Assembly: GCA_037045355.1 (NCBI GenBank)
Contig: JBAOHO010000016.1
Span: 1-64,000, forward strand
Source: Candidatus Nanopelagicales bacterium
GTDB taxonomy: Bacteria; Actinomycetota; Actinomycetes; S36-B12; GCA-2699445
Direction: 5' to 3'
Length of the DNA: 64,000 nt
Numbering within the stretch: the first letter of the stretch is position 1; each line of letters begins with the position of its first letter. The notes below the pieces were generated by a model that saw only the letters and a program-made list of their open reading frames with translations, was not told where the DNA came from and searched no databases. The translations under genes were made by a program, and so were the position numbers. Below, piece after piece: positions 17,930 through 25,322 of this stretch.

Positions 17930-19324
17930 GTGGCCGACGAACCCCGCGATCCGGACCCCGAAGGGCTCGACCCAGATCCCGATCAGGTCGCGACCGCTCA
18001 GGCTCAGCTTGATCTGGCCCGCCGCTCAGGCGAGGTGGGCAGTATCGCCATCGCCCATCTCAATCTGGCCACCACGCTGGCGGCTCTGGGCGAACACCCC
18101 AGCGCGATCGCGCAGTACCAGTCCTTGATCGCCTACGTTGATCTCGCTTCCGGCGATGAAGAGCGCGAGGTACAGCGCCAGCTGCGCATGATCAGCCCGG
18201 CGGCACCGCCGCCGGGAGCACAGGACGTGGACCTGCGCAACATTCAGACAGTCGCGCGCATCATGCTGGCGGAGTCACTGCTCTCGATGGGACGTCGCGA
18301 CGAAGCCCGTACCGAACTGGATCGCGCCGCACCGGGCACCCGTGGGTTCGGTCGCGGTGTTCTGCGCAAACGGCTGGCAGCGGTGCGGGGCCGAATGGAC
18401 AACGTCAGCGGTCCGGCACCGTTGCGACCGCAAGCGCCTGATGTCGATCCCGAACCCCCGGAGCAGGTCGCGGCCGCCGATGAACTCTTGGCCACCGGGC
18501 GACCCCACGAGGCCGCCCGAGTGGCCCTCGCCGCGATCGGGGCCTGCGCCCCGGACCAGGTGCGAACCCGGGCGCAGGCCCGGCAGGTGCTGGGCATGGC
18601 CTTGGATGCCATGGATCAGACCGACGACGCCTTGGCCGTGCTCCGCGACAGTTACGCGGACTACGTGACCGCCGAGGACCACGCTGCAGCGGCGACGATC
18701 GCTATCGCAGTCGCCCGGCGACTGGCCGACCGCGACGATCGACAAAGCGCCGTGGAGTTGCTCACCAATGCACTGGACGCACTCGGCGGGAGAGCCGGGC
18801 CAGCGACACGGGTCCAACTGCTGATCGACCTCGGGTCGATCCAGGACCAGTCGGGCGACGATGCGCTGGCCCAACAGACTCTGACGGCGGCAGTCGCCAC
18901 GGCGGAGGCGGCTGCCGACGACCTGCTCACGCTGGACGCCAAGCACGGACTGGCGGTTGTCCTCGCCAATGGAGACAGCAGTACCGACGACGCGGTCGAG
19001 GCTCTGGCGGTCCTGGACGAATGCCGCCGAGGCTATGCCGAGCGTGATCACGTGGATCGAGCGACCGGGTGCGATCACGAGGCCGCCGCGCTCCTCGGTC
19101 GGCTCGGCTCCTTCGATGCTGCCGCCGCTCGGTACGAGAGGACTCTGTCCGGCTATCACGATCTGCCGGACGACCTGCGCGACTCCTCATGGACCGACGA
19201 GGTCAGCGACTGCCGCCTCAACATCGCGGCTCTCGCCGGTGATCGCACCCACTTGGTCGGCGACCCGCGCCTGTTCCGCTCGGGCGGCCACGGCATGTCA
19301 CACCCAGCAGTCAGCGCCCTGTGA
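17930..19324 (+). CDS. TPR-like repeat protein, hypothetical
   Basis: The 464-residue soluble protein is acidic and almost wholly alpha-helical, with repeated helix-turn-helix units of TPR type (for example 'AQLDLARRSGEVGSIAIAHLNLATTLAALGEHPSAIAQYQSLI' pattern at the start, and 'ALAVLRDSYADYVTAEDHAAAATIAI' later; only short pieces quoted). No enzymatic motif is seen. Such proteins are scaffolds for protein-protein contact. The GTG at 17930 is preferred because the open frame upstream is the minisatellite. The 3' end overlaps the convergent enoyl-CoA hydratase gene by 14 bases. Confidence 0.75.
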   Translation: MADEPRDPDPEGLDPDPDQVATAQAQLDLARRSGEVGSIAIAHLNLATTLAALGEHPSAIAQYQSLIAYVDLASGDEEREVQRQLRMISPAAPPPGAQDVDLRNIQTVARIMLAESLLSMGRRDEARTELDRAAPGTRGFGRGVLRKRLAAVRGRMDNVSGPAPLRPQAPDVDPEPPEQVAAADELLATGRPHEAARVALAAIGACAPDQVRTRAQARQVLGMALDAMDQTDDALAVLRDSYADYVTAEDHAAAATIAIAVARRLADRDDRQSAVELLTNALDALGGRAGPATRVQLLIDLGSIQDQSGDDALAQQTLTAAVATAEAAADDLLTLDAKHGLAVVLANGDSSTDDAVEALAVLDECRRGYAERDHVDRATGCDHEAAALLGRLGSFDAAAARYERTLSGYHDLPDDLRDSSWTDEVSDCRLNIAALAGDRTHLVGDPRLFRSGGHGMSHPAVSAL

Positions 19325-20102
19325 AGTTCGCGGTGCGGCGCTCGATGAAGCTCATGACGCCCTCCTGGGCATCCTCACTGCGCAGTACCAGCCCCAGTTG
19401 ATCGATCAGGTGCTCTTTGGCGGCGGCGATCCCGTGCTGCTCGGCGACGCGGGCATTGGCCAAGGTCCCCTGCACTCCCAGAGGGGCCTGCGCGGCGATC
19501 ACCTCAGCGAGCTCCCGGGCTCGGATCAGTTGCTCCCCGGGCGACACGATGTCCTGGACCAGCCCGATGTGATGGGCTTCCTCGGCCCCGAACTCCTGAC
19601 CGGTCAGCAGGAAACGCATGGCGTTGCCCCAGCCCAATCGCTGAGGCGCCCGGATTGTGGCCCCTCCGAAGGGCATGATCCCGCGTCCGATCTCGAGTTG
19701 CCGGAACCGTACATCCGATGCGGCCACCACAATGTCGCTGGCTAGGGCGAGCTCGATGGACAAAGTGAAGGCGATGCCCTGGACTGCCATGACCACGGGC
19801 TTGGGTACTTGCGGCGCCCACAGGCCGAAGGGGTCGAAGCGACGGTTGCCACCCAGCGCGCCGGGCCCCTTCTCCGCGACGACGGGACCGACCTCGGCCA
19901 GGTCGAGTCCGGCACTGAAATGGTCTCCGTGCCCGAACACGACTGCCGTGCGCAGATCCGGGTCATCCGCGAACTCCTCATAGGCGGCTGCGAAACGGTC
20001 GATCACAGCCAGGTTGAACGCATTGCGTTTCTGCGGCCGGTTGACGCCGATGAGCAACACGTGACCGTCCCGCTCCACGGTGACGAGGTCGGACGGGTCC
20101 AT
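19311..20102 (-). CDS. Enoyl-CoA hydratase/isomerase (crotonase family)
   Basis: The 263-residue crotonase-fold protein has the CoA-binding 'NRPQKRNAFNLAVIDRF' and the oxyanion-hole 'FGHGDHFSAGLDLAEV', and the second loop 'ALASDIVVAASDVRFRQLEIGRGIMPFGGAT'. The position of the usual catalytic Glu144 falls in the 'EIGRGIMPFGG' region, which suggests a hydratase or isomerase; exact substrate unclear. It is monocistronic here. GGAGA stands before the ATG. Confidence 0.88.
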   Translation of the reverse strand: MDPSDLVTVERDGHVLLIGVNRPQKRNAFNLAVIDRFAAAYEEFADDPDLRTAVVFGHGDHFSAGLDLAEVGPVVAEKGPGALGGNRRFDPFGLWAPQVPKPVVMAVQGIAFTLSIELALASDIVVAASDVRFRQLEIGRGIMPFGGATIRAPQRLGWGNAMRFLLTGQEFGAEEAHHIGLVQDIVSPGEQLIRARELAEVIAAQAPLGVQGTLANARVAEQHGIAAAKEHLIDQLGLVLRSEDAQEGVMSFIERRTANFTGR

Positions 20103-20108
20103 GGCAAT

Positions 20109-20204
20109 CTCCGATCTGCGCTTCAGGCTCCGAACTGCGCGTCAGGCTCCGAACTGCGCTTCAGGCTCCGAACTGCGCTTCAGGCTCTGAACTGCACGTC
20201 AGGG
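20109..20204 (+). repeat. Minisatellite, five 19/20-bp units
   Basis: Five tandem copies of CTCCGAACTGCGCTTCAGG occur with few changes (one is 20 bp), followed by a partial copy to about 20220. The array begins seven bases upstream of the enoyl-CoA hydratase ATG, so its promoter or leader lies within the repeat. Confidence 0.9.
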
Positions 20205-20256
20205 CTCCGATCCGCGCGTTGTGCGAACTTTAACCCGCCGTTCCCCGCACACTTGA

Positions 20257-20327
20257 CCCATGGTTCGGACGTCACCCATGGTTTCGGACGTCACCCATGG
20301 TTCGGACGTCACCCATGGTTTCGGTCG
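20257..20327 (+). repeat. Minisatellite, 18/19-bp units containing CCATGG
   Basis: CCCATGGTTCGGACGTCA alternates with a 19-bp form holding one extra T: 18, 19, 18, then a partial 19-bp unit. Each unit contains an ATG and a GACGTC palindrome. The array is unrelated in sequence to the one at 20109-20204, only about 50 bases away. Confidence 0.9.
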
Positions 20328-20359
20328 GCGGAGTGCGCGTTCACGGCCTGGCCTCGGAG

Positions 20360-20557
20360 ATGAGTGACGTCATCTCGGACGTGAGCGGGTTCGTCTCGAA
20401 CCTGAGCACCCCTTCGTTCCTGGTCCTCGTCGCGCTCGCTGTCGTCGGAGTGGTGACCCTGGTGCGTAAACTGGCCCGCACAGTCATCGTCGTCGGCATC
20501 ATCGGAGCACTTGGATTGTGGTTCGTCAGCAGCCGCGTCGGCGAGCTGACGTTCTGA
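20360..20557 (+). CDS. Small membrane protein, hypothetical
   Basis: The 65-residue protein has a short polar start (MSDVISDVSGFVSNLSTPS) and two closely spaced hydrophobic helices ('FLVLVALAVVGVVTLV' and 'VIVVGIIGALGLWFVSS'). I recognise no family. An in-frame ATG at 20297 exists, but lies in the minisatellite and would add repeat-derived residues, so the internal ATG is preferred, although its ribosome site is weak. The gene is followed 45 bases later by the patatin pair. Confidence 0.6.
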   Translation: MSDVISDVSGFVSNLSTPSFLVLVALAVVGVVTLVRKLARTVIVVGIIGALGLWFVSSRVGELTF

Positions 20558-20590
20558 GCCTCGTCACGTCCCTCGCGCGAAGAGCCCCAC

Positions 20591-20596
20591 TACGGT
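20591..20596 (+). promoter_or_regulatory. -10 box of a predicted leaderless transcript
   Basis: TACGGT is followed by six bases and the GTG start of the first intact patatin. The gene has no Shine-Dalgarno at the usual distance. Confidence 0.45.
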
Positions 20597-20602
20597 GGCC
20601 TT

Positions 20603-21580
20603 GTGGCCGGCCCCGAGTTATTCGCTCCCCCCGCCCGCAGCGCGGCTCAGCGGGCGCTGGGACCCGTGCTCCCACTCGCTCACCTCGTGCCGGGTCCGGT
20701 GCACTACGCGCTGGCCGGGGGAGGCGCGCATGGCGCGGTCCAATGGGGACTGCTGCAAGCGCTGTCAGAGACCGATCTGACCCCTGATGCCCTGATCGGG
20801 ACATCGGCAGGCGCCCTCTCCGGCGTGATCTACGCCGAGGATCCGGTGTCCGGCCTGAACCGCCTCGCGTACATCTGGGGCCAACTCGACACGCACTTCA
20901 TCATCAGCGAGAACTGGCTGTCCCGACTGGCCAACGCCCGTCAGATCGCATTGGTCGACAATGCGACCGAACGCGGCACCTTGGATGACCTGCTCACGGC
21001 CGAGACCTTCGCCGATCTCGCGCTGCCTTTCGCGGTGGTGGCCACCGACGTGGCCACCGGTCGTGCGATCGTCATCGATTCGGGCCCGTTGATCCCGGCC
21101 TTGCTGGCGTCGTCGGCCATTCCGGGTGCCCTGCCACCGGTTCCCATCGACGATCGACTGCTGTTCGACGGTCTGGCGAGCGCCAATCTGCCGGCCATGC
21201 CCGCGGTTCGGCGCGGCGCAGGTGCCATAGTCGTCCTGGACACCGGGGGGCGTGATCCCGGTGAGATCAACGGCAGTTCCCGACGGGTACTGAGCCGCCT
21301 GAGCGCGATCCTCGCGAACGCCCAGCGAATCGACCAGTTGCGCAATGCCGCCGCCGATGTGCCGGTGATCCTGCTTCCGACTCCCGGAGGACTCGCAGGG
21401 AACTTGGACTTCCGGCACACGATGAAATCGGCGGCAGCGGCCTACGCGATGGCCCGGGGGTTCCTGGCACGGCTCGTATCCGACTACGACGCCCCGCTCG
21501 AACCGGGGCTGTACGCCGATCCGGAGCAACGTGGCGTGAGTTCGGCCCTGCGCGACATCATCAGGCCGGTGATGTCATGA
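20603..21580 (+). CDS. Patatin-like phospholipase
   Basis: The 325-residue soluble lipid acyl hydrolase has the patatin dyad. The oxyanion loop ALAGGGAHGAVQWG and the nucleophile elbow LIGTSAGALSG are clear, and the Asp lies in 'LLFDGLASANLP' (D-G-x form). No signal peptide or membrane segment is evident. Patatins cleave acyl groups from phospholipids or other acyl esters. The stop codon overlaps the ATG of a second patatin by four bases (ATGA), so the two proteins are probably made together and may act as a heteromer. Confidence 0.88.
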   Translation: MAGPELFAPPARSAAQRALGPVLPLAHLVPGPVHYALAGGGAHGAVQWGLLQALSETDLTPDALIGTSAGALSGVIYAEDPVSGLNRLAYIWGQLDTHFIISENWLSRLANARQIALVDNATERGTLDDLLTAETFADLALPFAVVATDVATGRAIVIDSGPLIPALLASSAIPGALPPVPIDDRLLFDGLASANLPAMPAVRRGAGAIVVLDTGGRDPGEINGSSRRVLSRLSAILANAQRIDQLRNAAADVPVILLPTPGGLAGNLDFRHTMKSAAAAYAMARGFLARLVSDYDAPLEPGLYADPEQRGVSSALRDIIRPVMS

Positions 21581-22491
21581 CACCGGCGAGCGTCGCCGCA
21601 CTGGGCCGAATGCCGGGACCCGTTGCCTGGGTCTTCACCGGCGGTGGCGCGCGCGCGGCTGCCCAGACGGGCATGGCCGAAGTTCTCCTGGAGCAAGGGC
21701 TGCGTCCGGACCTGCTCGTCGGGTCCTCGACCGGAGCGCTCACCGCCGCGGCTTTGATCGAGCCCCGCCCTCCCCTGAGCGGCCTGCGGCAAGCCTGGCA
21801 GCTCATCGGCACCGAATCCGTGCTGGCCTCACTAGGTTCGGCGGCCGTCCGCGCCTTCGCACCTCGGCGCACGGGACGGTCGGTCCGCGAGTATCGGGAG
21901 TTCTTGAGCCGGGTGCTGCCCGGTGATCCCCATGTTCCGATCCCACCGGGGTTGACCTTGGTCGCCAGCGATCTGCGCACGGGCGCGTCCGTCTGCCTGA
22001 CCACCGGGCCGCTGATCGACGCGCTGCTGGCGGCCGCGACCGTCCCGGTCATCTTCCCTCCCGTCGAGCGCGACGGAATGTTGCTGCTCGACGGCGGTCT
22101 CACTGCCGCTGCTCCCTTGGACCAGGCACTGGCCGCAGGAGCAGCCTCCATCGTCCTGTTCGATACCGGCGCCTCGGCTGTGTCCGACGAGGCCGTGGCC
22201 CAGATGCGCTGGTGGCAGGTGGCGGGCCTGGCCTACGGGCACCAGATCCGAGGACAGCTCGGGCATGCTCTGGTCCGCGTCGCCGAGCGGGTCCCGATCG
22301 TGACGTTGTCCACGGATTCCGGGGGGCAACTCGACTTCACCGAGCCCGACGAGACCATGGTGGCCGGTCGGTCGGTCGCTTCGGCCGCACTGGCTCACGG
22401 TTGGGCAGGACCGGTCTCACAACCGGGCCTCTACGGGACCCCGGTCGGGTTCGACGAGGATCCCCGGTTGATGGACCTGATCCGATCCTGA
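21577..22491 (+). CDS. Patatin-like phospholipase, divergent paralogue
   Basis: The 304-residue protein shares the patatin plan: 'VAWVFTGGGARAAAQTGMAE' gives the glycine loop, VGSSTGALTAA the G-x-S-x-G nucleophile, and LLLDGGLTAAAPLD the catalytic Asp. Compared with its upstream neighbour the nucleophile elbow is GSSTG rather than GTSAG, so it is an old paralogue and not a recent copy. It is translationally coupled to that neighbour and followed by a membrane protein gene 22 bases later. Confidence 0.87.
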   Translation: MTPASVAALGRMPGPVAWVFTGGGARAAAQTGMAEVLLEQGLRPDLLVGSSTGALTAAALIEPRPPLSGLRQAWQLIGTESVLASLGSAAVRAFAPRRTGRSVREYREFLSRVLPGDPHVPIPPGLTLVASDLRTGASVCLTTGPLIDALLAAATVPVIFPPVERDGMLLLDGGLTAAAPLDQALAAGAASIVLFDTGASAVSDEAVAQMRWWQVAGLAYGHQIRGQLGHALVRVAERVPIVTLSTDSGGQLDFTEPDETMVAGRSVASAALAHGWAGPVSQPGLYGTPVGFDEDPRLMDLIRS

Positions 22492-22513
22492 CTGCCAGCA
22501 TGGGCCCACCGAC

Positions 22514-23512
22514 GTGAGGACCGCTGCGATGTACGGCTTCTTCAAGAGCTGGATCTACCGCCTGTGGGCGTTCGGCGGACTAGCAGTGGTCGTCGCCGTC
22601 GTGCTGTTCGTCGGGGTGAACCATCGACCGGGTCAGCCTCCGCCGTACGCGACCTTCGGTGTGGTCATCGGTGTCTGGCTGGCGGGGGTGCTGATTCTCC
22701 AAGCGGTCGGGATCGCGCGGTCGCGGCCAACGACCACCGCCCCGACAACTCCCGTCGCCGTCGATCCCTCCCGCCCCCCGCAAACCCCGGCGGATCTCCT
22801 GGCAGCTCTGGCTCTCCCCGACGCCGCAGGCCGGTGGGGACGGCGGCAGGCGACAGCCGCCGCAGATGCTCACCGCTTCGCCTGGGCGCAGTGGCTGCCC
22901 ATCGCGGCGGTGGCGATCTTGCTTCCCCTCGGAGGATTTCTCTGGGTGACGGGCACTGTGGTGAGCATCTGGCAACCGTTGGGGCCCACTGGGCCAGGCA
23001 TTCCCGTCGCGGCCCTACCCGGGTTGGTCGTGGTGGTGATCCTGGTCGCCTTGCTGCCGCGGACCCTGCGTCGGGCCAAGCGGATCAGTGACGATTTCCA
23101 CGCTCCTTTGGGACTCCAGGTGACGCGGACTGGGCAATCGGTGCTGCTCCCGCGGGTCGGCACGGACGGAGTCAGCCACAACGTCGTCGGACCCACAACG
23201 TTCTCCGGCGTCCGCCATGGTCACCGTGTGATCGTCGATGCGTATTCCGGCAGGACCGCGGTACTCGTCACAGCGCCGGGGCCCGCGTACCGACTGCGGG
23301 GCCGCGCGGATCGCCTGCAGGTGGTCGGGGACGCGGTGCCGACGGCCGTCACCGCCTACCTCGCGCGGCTGGCCCCCGACCGAAGGTGGGCAGGGGTGAC
23401 CGTGACCTCCGGGCCGGGGGGCGTGCGCATCGATCGCCGCGGCTCGGCCCTCGACCAGGACTGGCTGCTCGACCTGTGGCTGGCCGAGCGACTGACGGAA
23501 CTGCCCTCGTAG
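22514..23512 (+). CDS. Membrane protein, hypothetical
   Basis: The 332-residue protein has two N-terminal helices ('LWAFGGLAVVVAVVLFVGV' and 'FGVVIGVWLAGVLILQAVG'), a Pro-rich loop, and a second helix pair ('WLPIAAVAILLPLGGFLWV' and 'GIPVAALPGLVVVVILVALL'). A soluble C-terminal domain of about 140 residues follows, with no motif that I recognise. The GTG at 22514 and the ATG at 22529 are both possible; AGGA about eight bases before the ATG favours the latter, which would give 327 residues. It probably belongs to the patatin transcript. Confidence 0.75.
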   Translation: MRTAAMYGFFKSWIYRLWAFGGLAVVVAVVLFVGVNHRPGQPPPYATFGVVIGVWLAGVLILQAVGIARSRPTTTAPTTPVAVDPSRPPQTPADLLAALALPDAAGRWGRRQATAAADAHRFAWAQWLPIAAVAILLPLGGFLWVTGTVVSIWQPLGPTGPGIPVAALPGLVVVVILVALLPRTLRRAKRISDDFHAPLGLQVTRTGQSVLLPRVGTDGVSHNVVGPTTFSGVRHGHRVIVDAYSGRTAVLVTAPGPAYRLRGRADRLQVVGDAVPTAVTAYLARLAPDRRWAGVTVTSGPGGVRIDRRGSALDQDWLLDLWLAERLTELPS

Positions 23513-23523
23513 CACGCTCTTCA

Positions 23524-23610
23524 GAACCCAGAACCCAGAACCCGGAACCCGGAACCCGGAACCTCGGAGCCGGAGCCTCCGAACCCGGAGCCTCGGAGCC
23601 GGAGCCACGC
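23524..23610 (+). repeat. Short tandem repeats, GAACCC(A/G) and GGAGCC type
   Basis: Five 7-bp units GAACCCA or GAACCCG grade into units around CGGAGCC and CTCGGAGC. The remainder of the gap to ccr (23611-23815) holds AT-richer sequence with a likely promoter (CGGTTAGGTTAG around 23730) and the ribosome site CAGGAGGAG at 23806-23814. Confidence 0.75.
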
Positions 23611-23815
23611 AGCCGCAGCTCCATGACAGGTCGACGGAGCCGATTCCCCGTGGCCACCCACAGTGGCAACCCCAGTGGCCCAGCGAGGGGTGCTCCGTCA
23701 GCGCCACCCGGTGATCCTGCTGCGCGGCGATCCGGTTAGGTTAGAAGGACAGCACAATGCATGAAGTAGACTTCGTGCTTGCGCAGTTTCAGTTGGGCAA
23801 ATTTCAGGAGGAGAC

Positions 23816-25153
23816 GTGCGAGAGATTCGCGACGCCATCAACGCCGGAGACCTCGATACGGCCGACTTCGCCGCCATCGATCTCCCCGACACCATTCGGG
23901 CGATCACGCTGCACAAAGAAGACGAGGGGATGTTCGAGGGTGTCCCCAGCCGCGAGAAGGACCCGCGCCAGTCGCTGCACCTCGACGACGTCCCGTTGCC
24001 CGAACTCGGACCCGGTGAAGCGCTGGTCGCGGTCATGGCGTCCGCGATCAACTACAACACCGTGTGGTCCAGCATCTTCGAGCCTGTGTCGACTTTCTCA
24101 TTCCTGAGCCGTTACGGACGGATGAGCCCGTTGGCCAAGCGCCACGATCTGCCCTACCACATCCTGGGGTCGGACCTTGCTGGGGTCGTGCTGCGCACCG
24201 GGCCCGGCGTCCACTTGTGGAAGCCCGGCGACGAGGTCGTGGCGCACTGCCTGTCAGTGGAACTCGAAGACGCCGCCGGCCACAACGACACCATGCTGGA
24301 CCCCGAGCAGCGCATCTGGGGATTCGAGACCAACTTCGGCGGTTTGGCCGAGGTCGCCTTGGTCAAGAGCAACCAGTTGCTGCCCAAGCCGCGCCACCTG
24401 ACCTGGGAGGAAGCCGCCTCCCCTGGCCTGGTCAACTCCACGGCCTACCGGCAGTTGGTGTCACGCAACGGCGCCGGGATGAAACAGGGCGACATCGTTT
24501 TGATCTGGGGCGCCTCCGGTGGCCTGGGCTCCTACGCGACACAGTTCGCACTCAACGGCGGCGCCATCCCCGTCTGCGTCGTGTCGAGCGAGGAGAAGGC
24601 CGAGATCTGCCGGAAGATGGGTGCGGAACTGATCATCGATCGCAAGGTCGAGGGTTACCGATTCTGGAAGGACGACGACACCCAGGACCCCAAGGAGTGG
24701 CTGCGGTTCGGCAAGCGCATCCGGGAGTTGACCGGTGGCGAGGACCCCGACATCGTCTTCGAGCATCCTGGGCGGGAAACCTTCGGGGCCTCGACGTTCG
24801 TCACCCGCAAAGGCGGCACCATCGTCACCTGCGCATCGACGTCGGGCTACATGCACGAGTACGACAACCGCTACCTGTGGATGAACCTCAAGCGCATCAT
24901 CGGCTCACACTTCGCCAACTACCGCGAGGCGTATGAGGCCAACAGACTGATCGACAGGGGCATGATCCATCCGACCCTGTCGCAGGTGTTCCCGCTGGAA
25001 CAGACCGGCGAAGCGGCGCTGCAGGTGCATCGCAACATGCACCAAGGCAAGGTCGGCGTGCTCGTGCTCGCGGAGGCCGAAGGATTCGGTGTGCGCGACA
25101 CGGACAAGCGCGACAAGTACCTCGACGAGATCAACCGCTTCCGCGGCGTCTGA
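23816..25153 (+). CDS. ccr: Crotonyl-CoA carboxylase/reductase
   Basis: The 445-residue medium-chain dehydrogenase/reductase has the long N-terminus and family-specific segments of Ccr ('MASAINYNTVWSSIFEP', 'RHDLPYHILGSDLAGVVLRTG', 'WGFETNFGGLAEVALVK'). The NADPH-binding 'WGASGGLGSYATQFAL' and the C-terminal 'GYMHEYDNRYLWMNLKRI' are also present. Ccr converts crotonyl-CoA, CO2 and NADPH to ethylmalonyl-CoA, the key step of the ethylmalonyl-CoA pathway for C2 assimilation and a source of extender units. The GTG is set by CAGGAGGAG just upstream. The mutase for its product is at 44.5-46.5 kb. A hairpin 45 bases after the stop suggests a monocistronic message. Confidence 0.95.
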   Translation: MREIRDAINAGDLDTADFAAIDLPDTIRAITLHKEDEGMFEGVPSREKDPRQSLHLDDVPLPELGPGEALVAVMASAINYNTVWSSIFEPVSTFSFLSRYGRMSPLAKRHDLPYHILGSDLAGVVLRTGPGVHLWKPGDEVVAHCLSVELEDAAGHNDTMLDPEQRIWGFETNFGGLAEVALVKSNQLLPKPRHLTWEEAASPGLVNSTAYRQLVSRNGAGMKQGDIVLIWGASGGLGSYATQFALNGGAIPVCVVSSEEKAEICRKMGAELIIDRKVEGYRFWKDDDTQDPKEWLRFGKRIRELTGGEDPDIVFEHPGRETFGASTFVTRKGGTIVTCASTSGYMHEYDNRYLWMNLKRIIGSHFANYREAYEANRLIDRGMIHPTLSQVFPLEQTGEAALQVHRNMHQGKVGVLVLAEAEGFGVRDTDKRDKYLDEINRFRGV

Positions 25154-25197
25154 CTGGTCGGAGGTGGGCTCCTGCCGGGGGCTCTTACCGGGTTTGT

Positions 25198-25218
25198 CAA
25201 CCCCAAGATCTGGGGTTG
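25198..25218 (+). terminator. Hairpin after ccr
   Basis: CAACCCCA and TGGGGTTG form an 8-bp stem with loop AGATC. No T tract follows, as is common in high-GC actinobacteria, so termination is only inferred. Confidence 0.5.
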
Positions 25219-25322
25219 CTGCGAAAACCCGACACAACCGCCGAGCGTGTCGTCCCGATCCTGACGGACCCCCGCCGTAGATTGACGTCGACCCTGGAAC
25301 TCGAGCCCGCCTGGGAGCCGCT

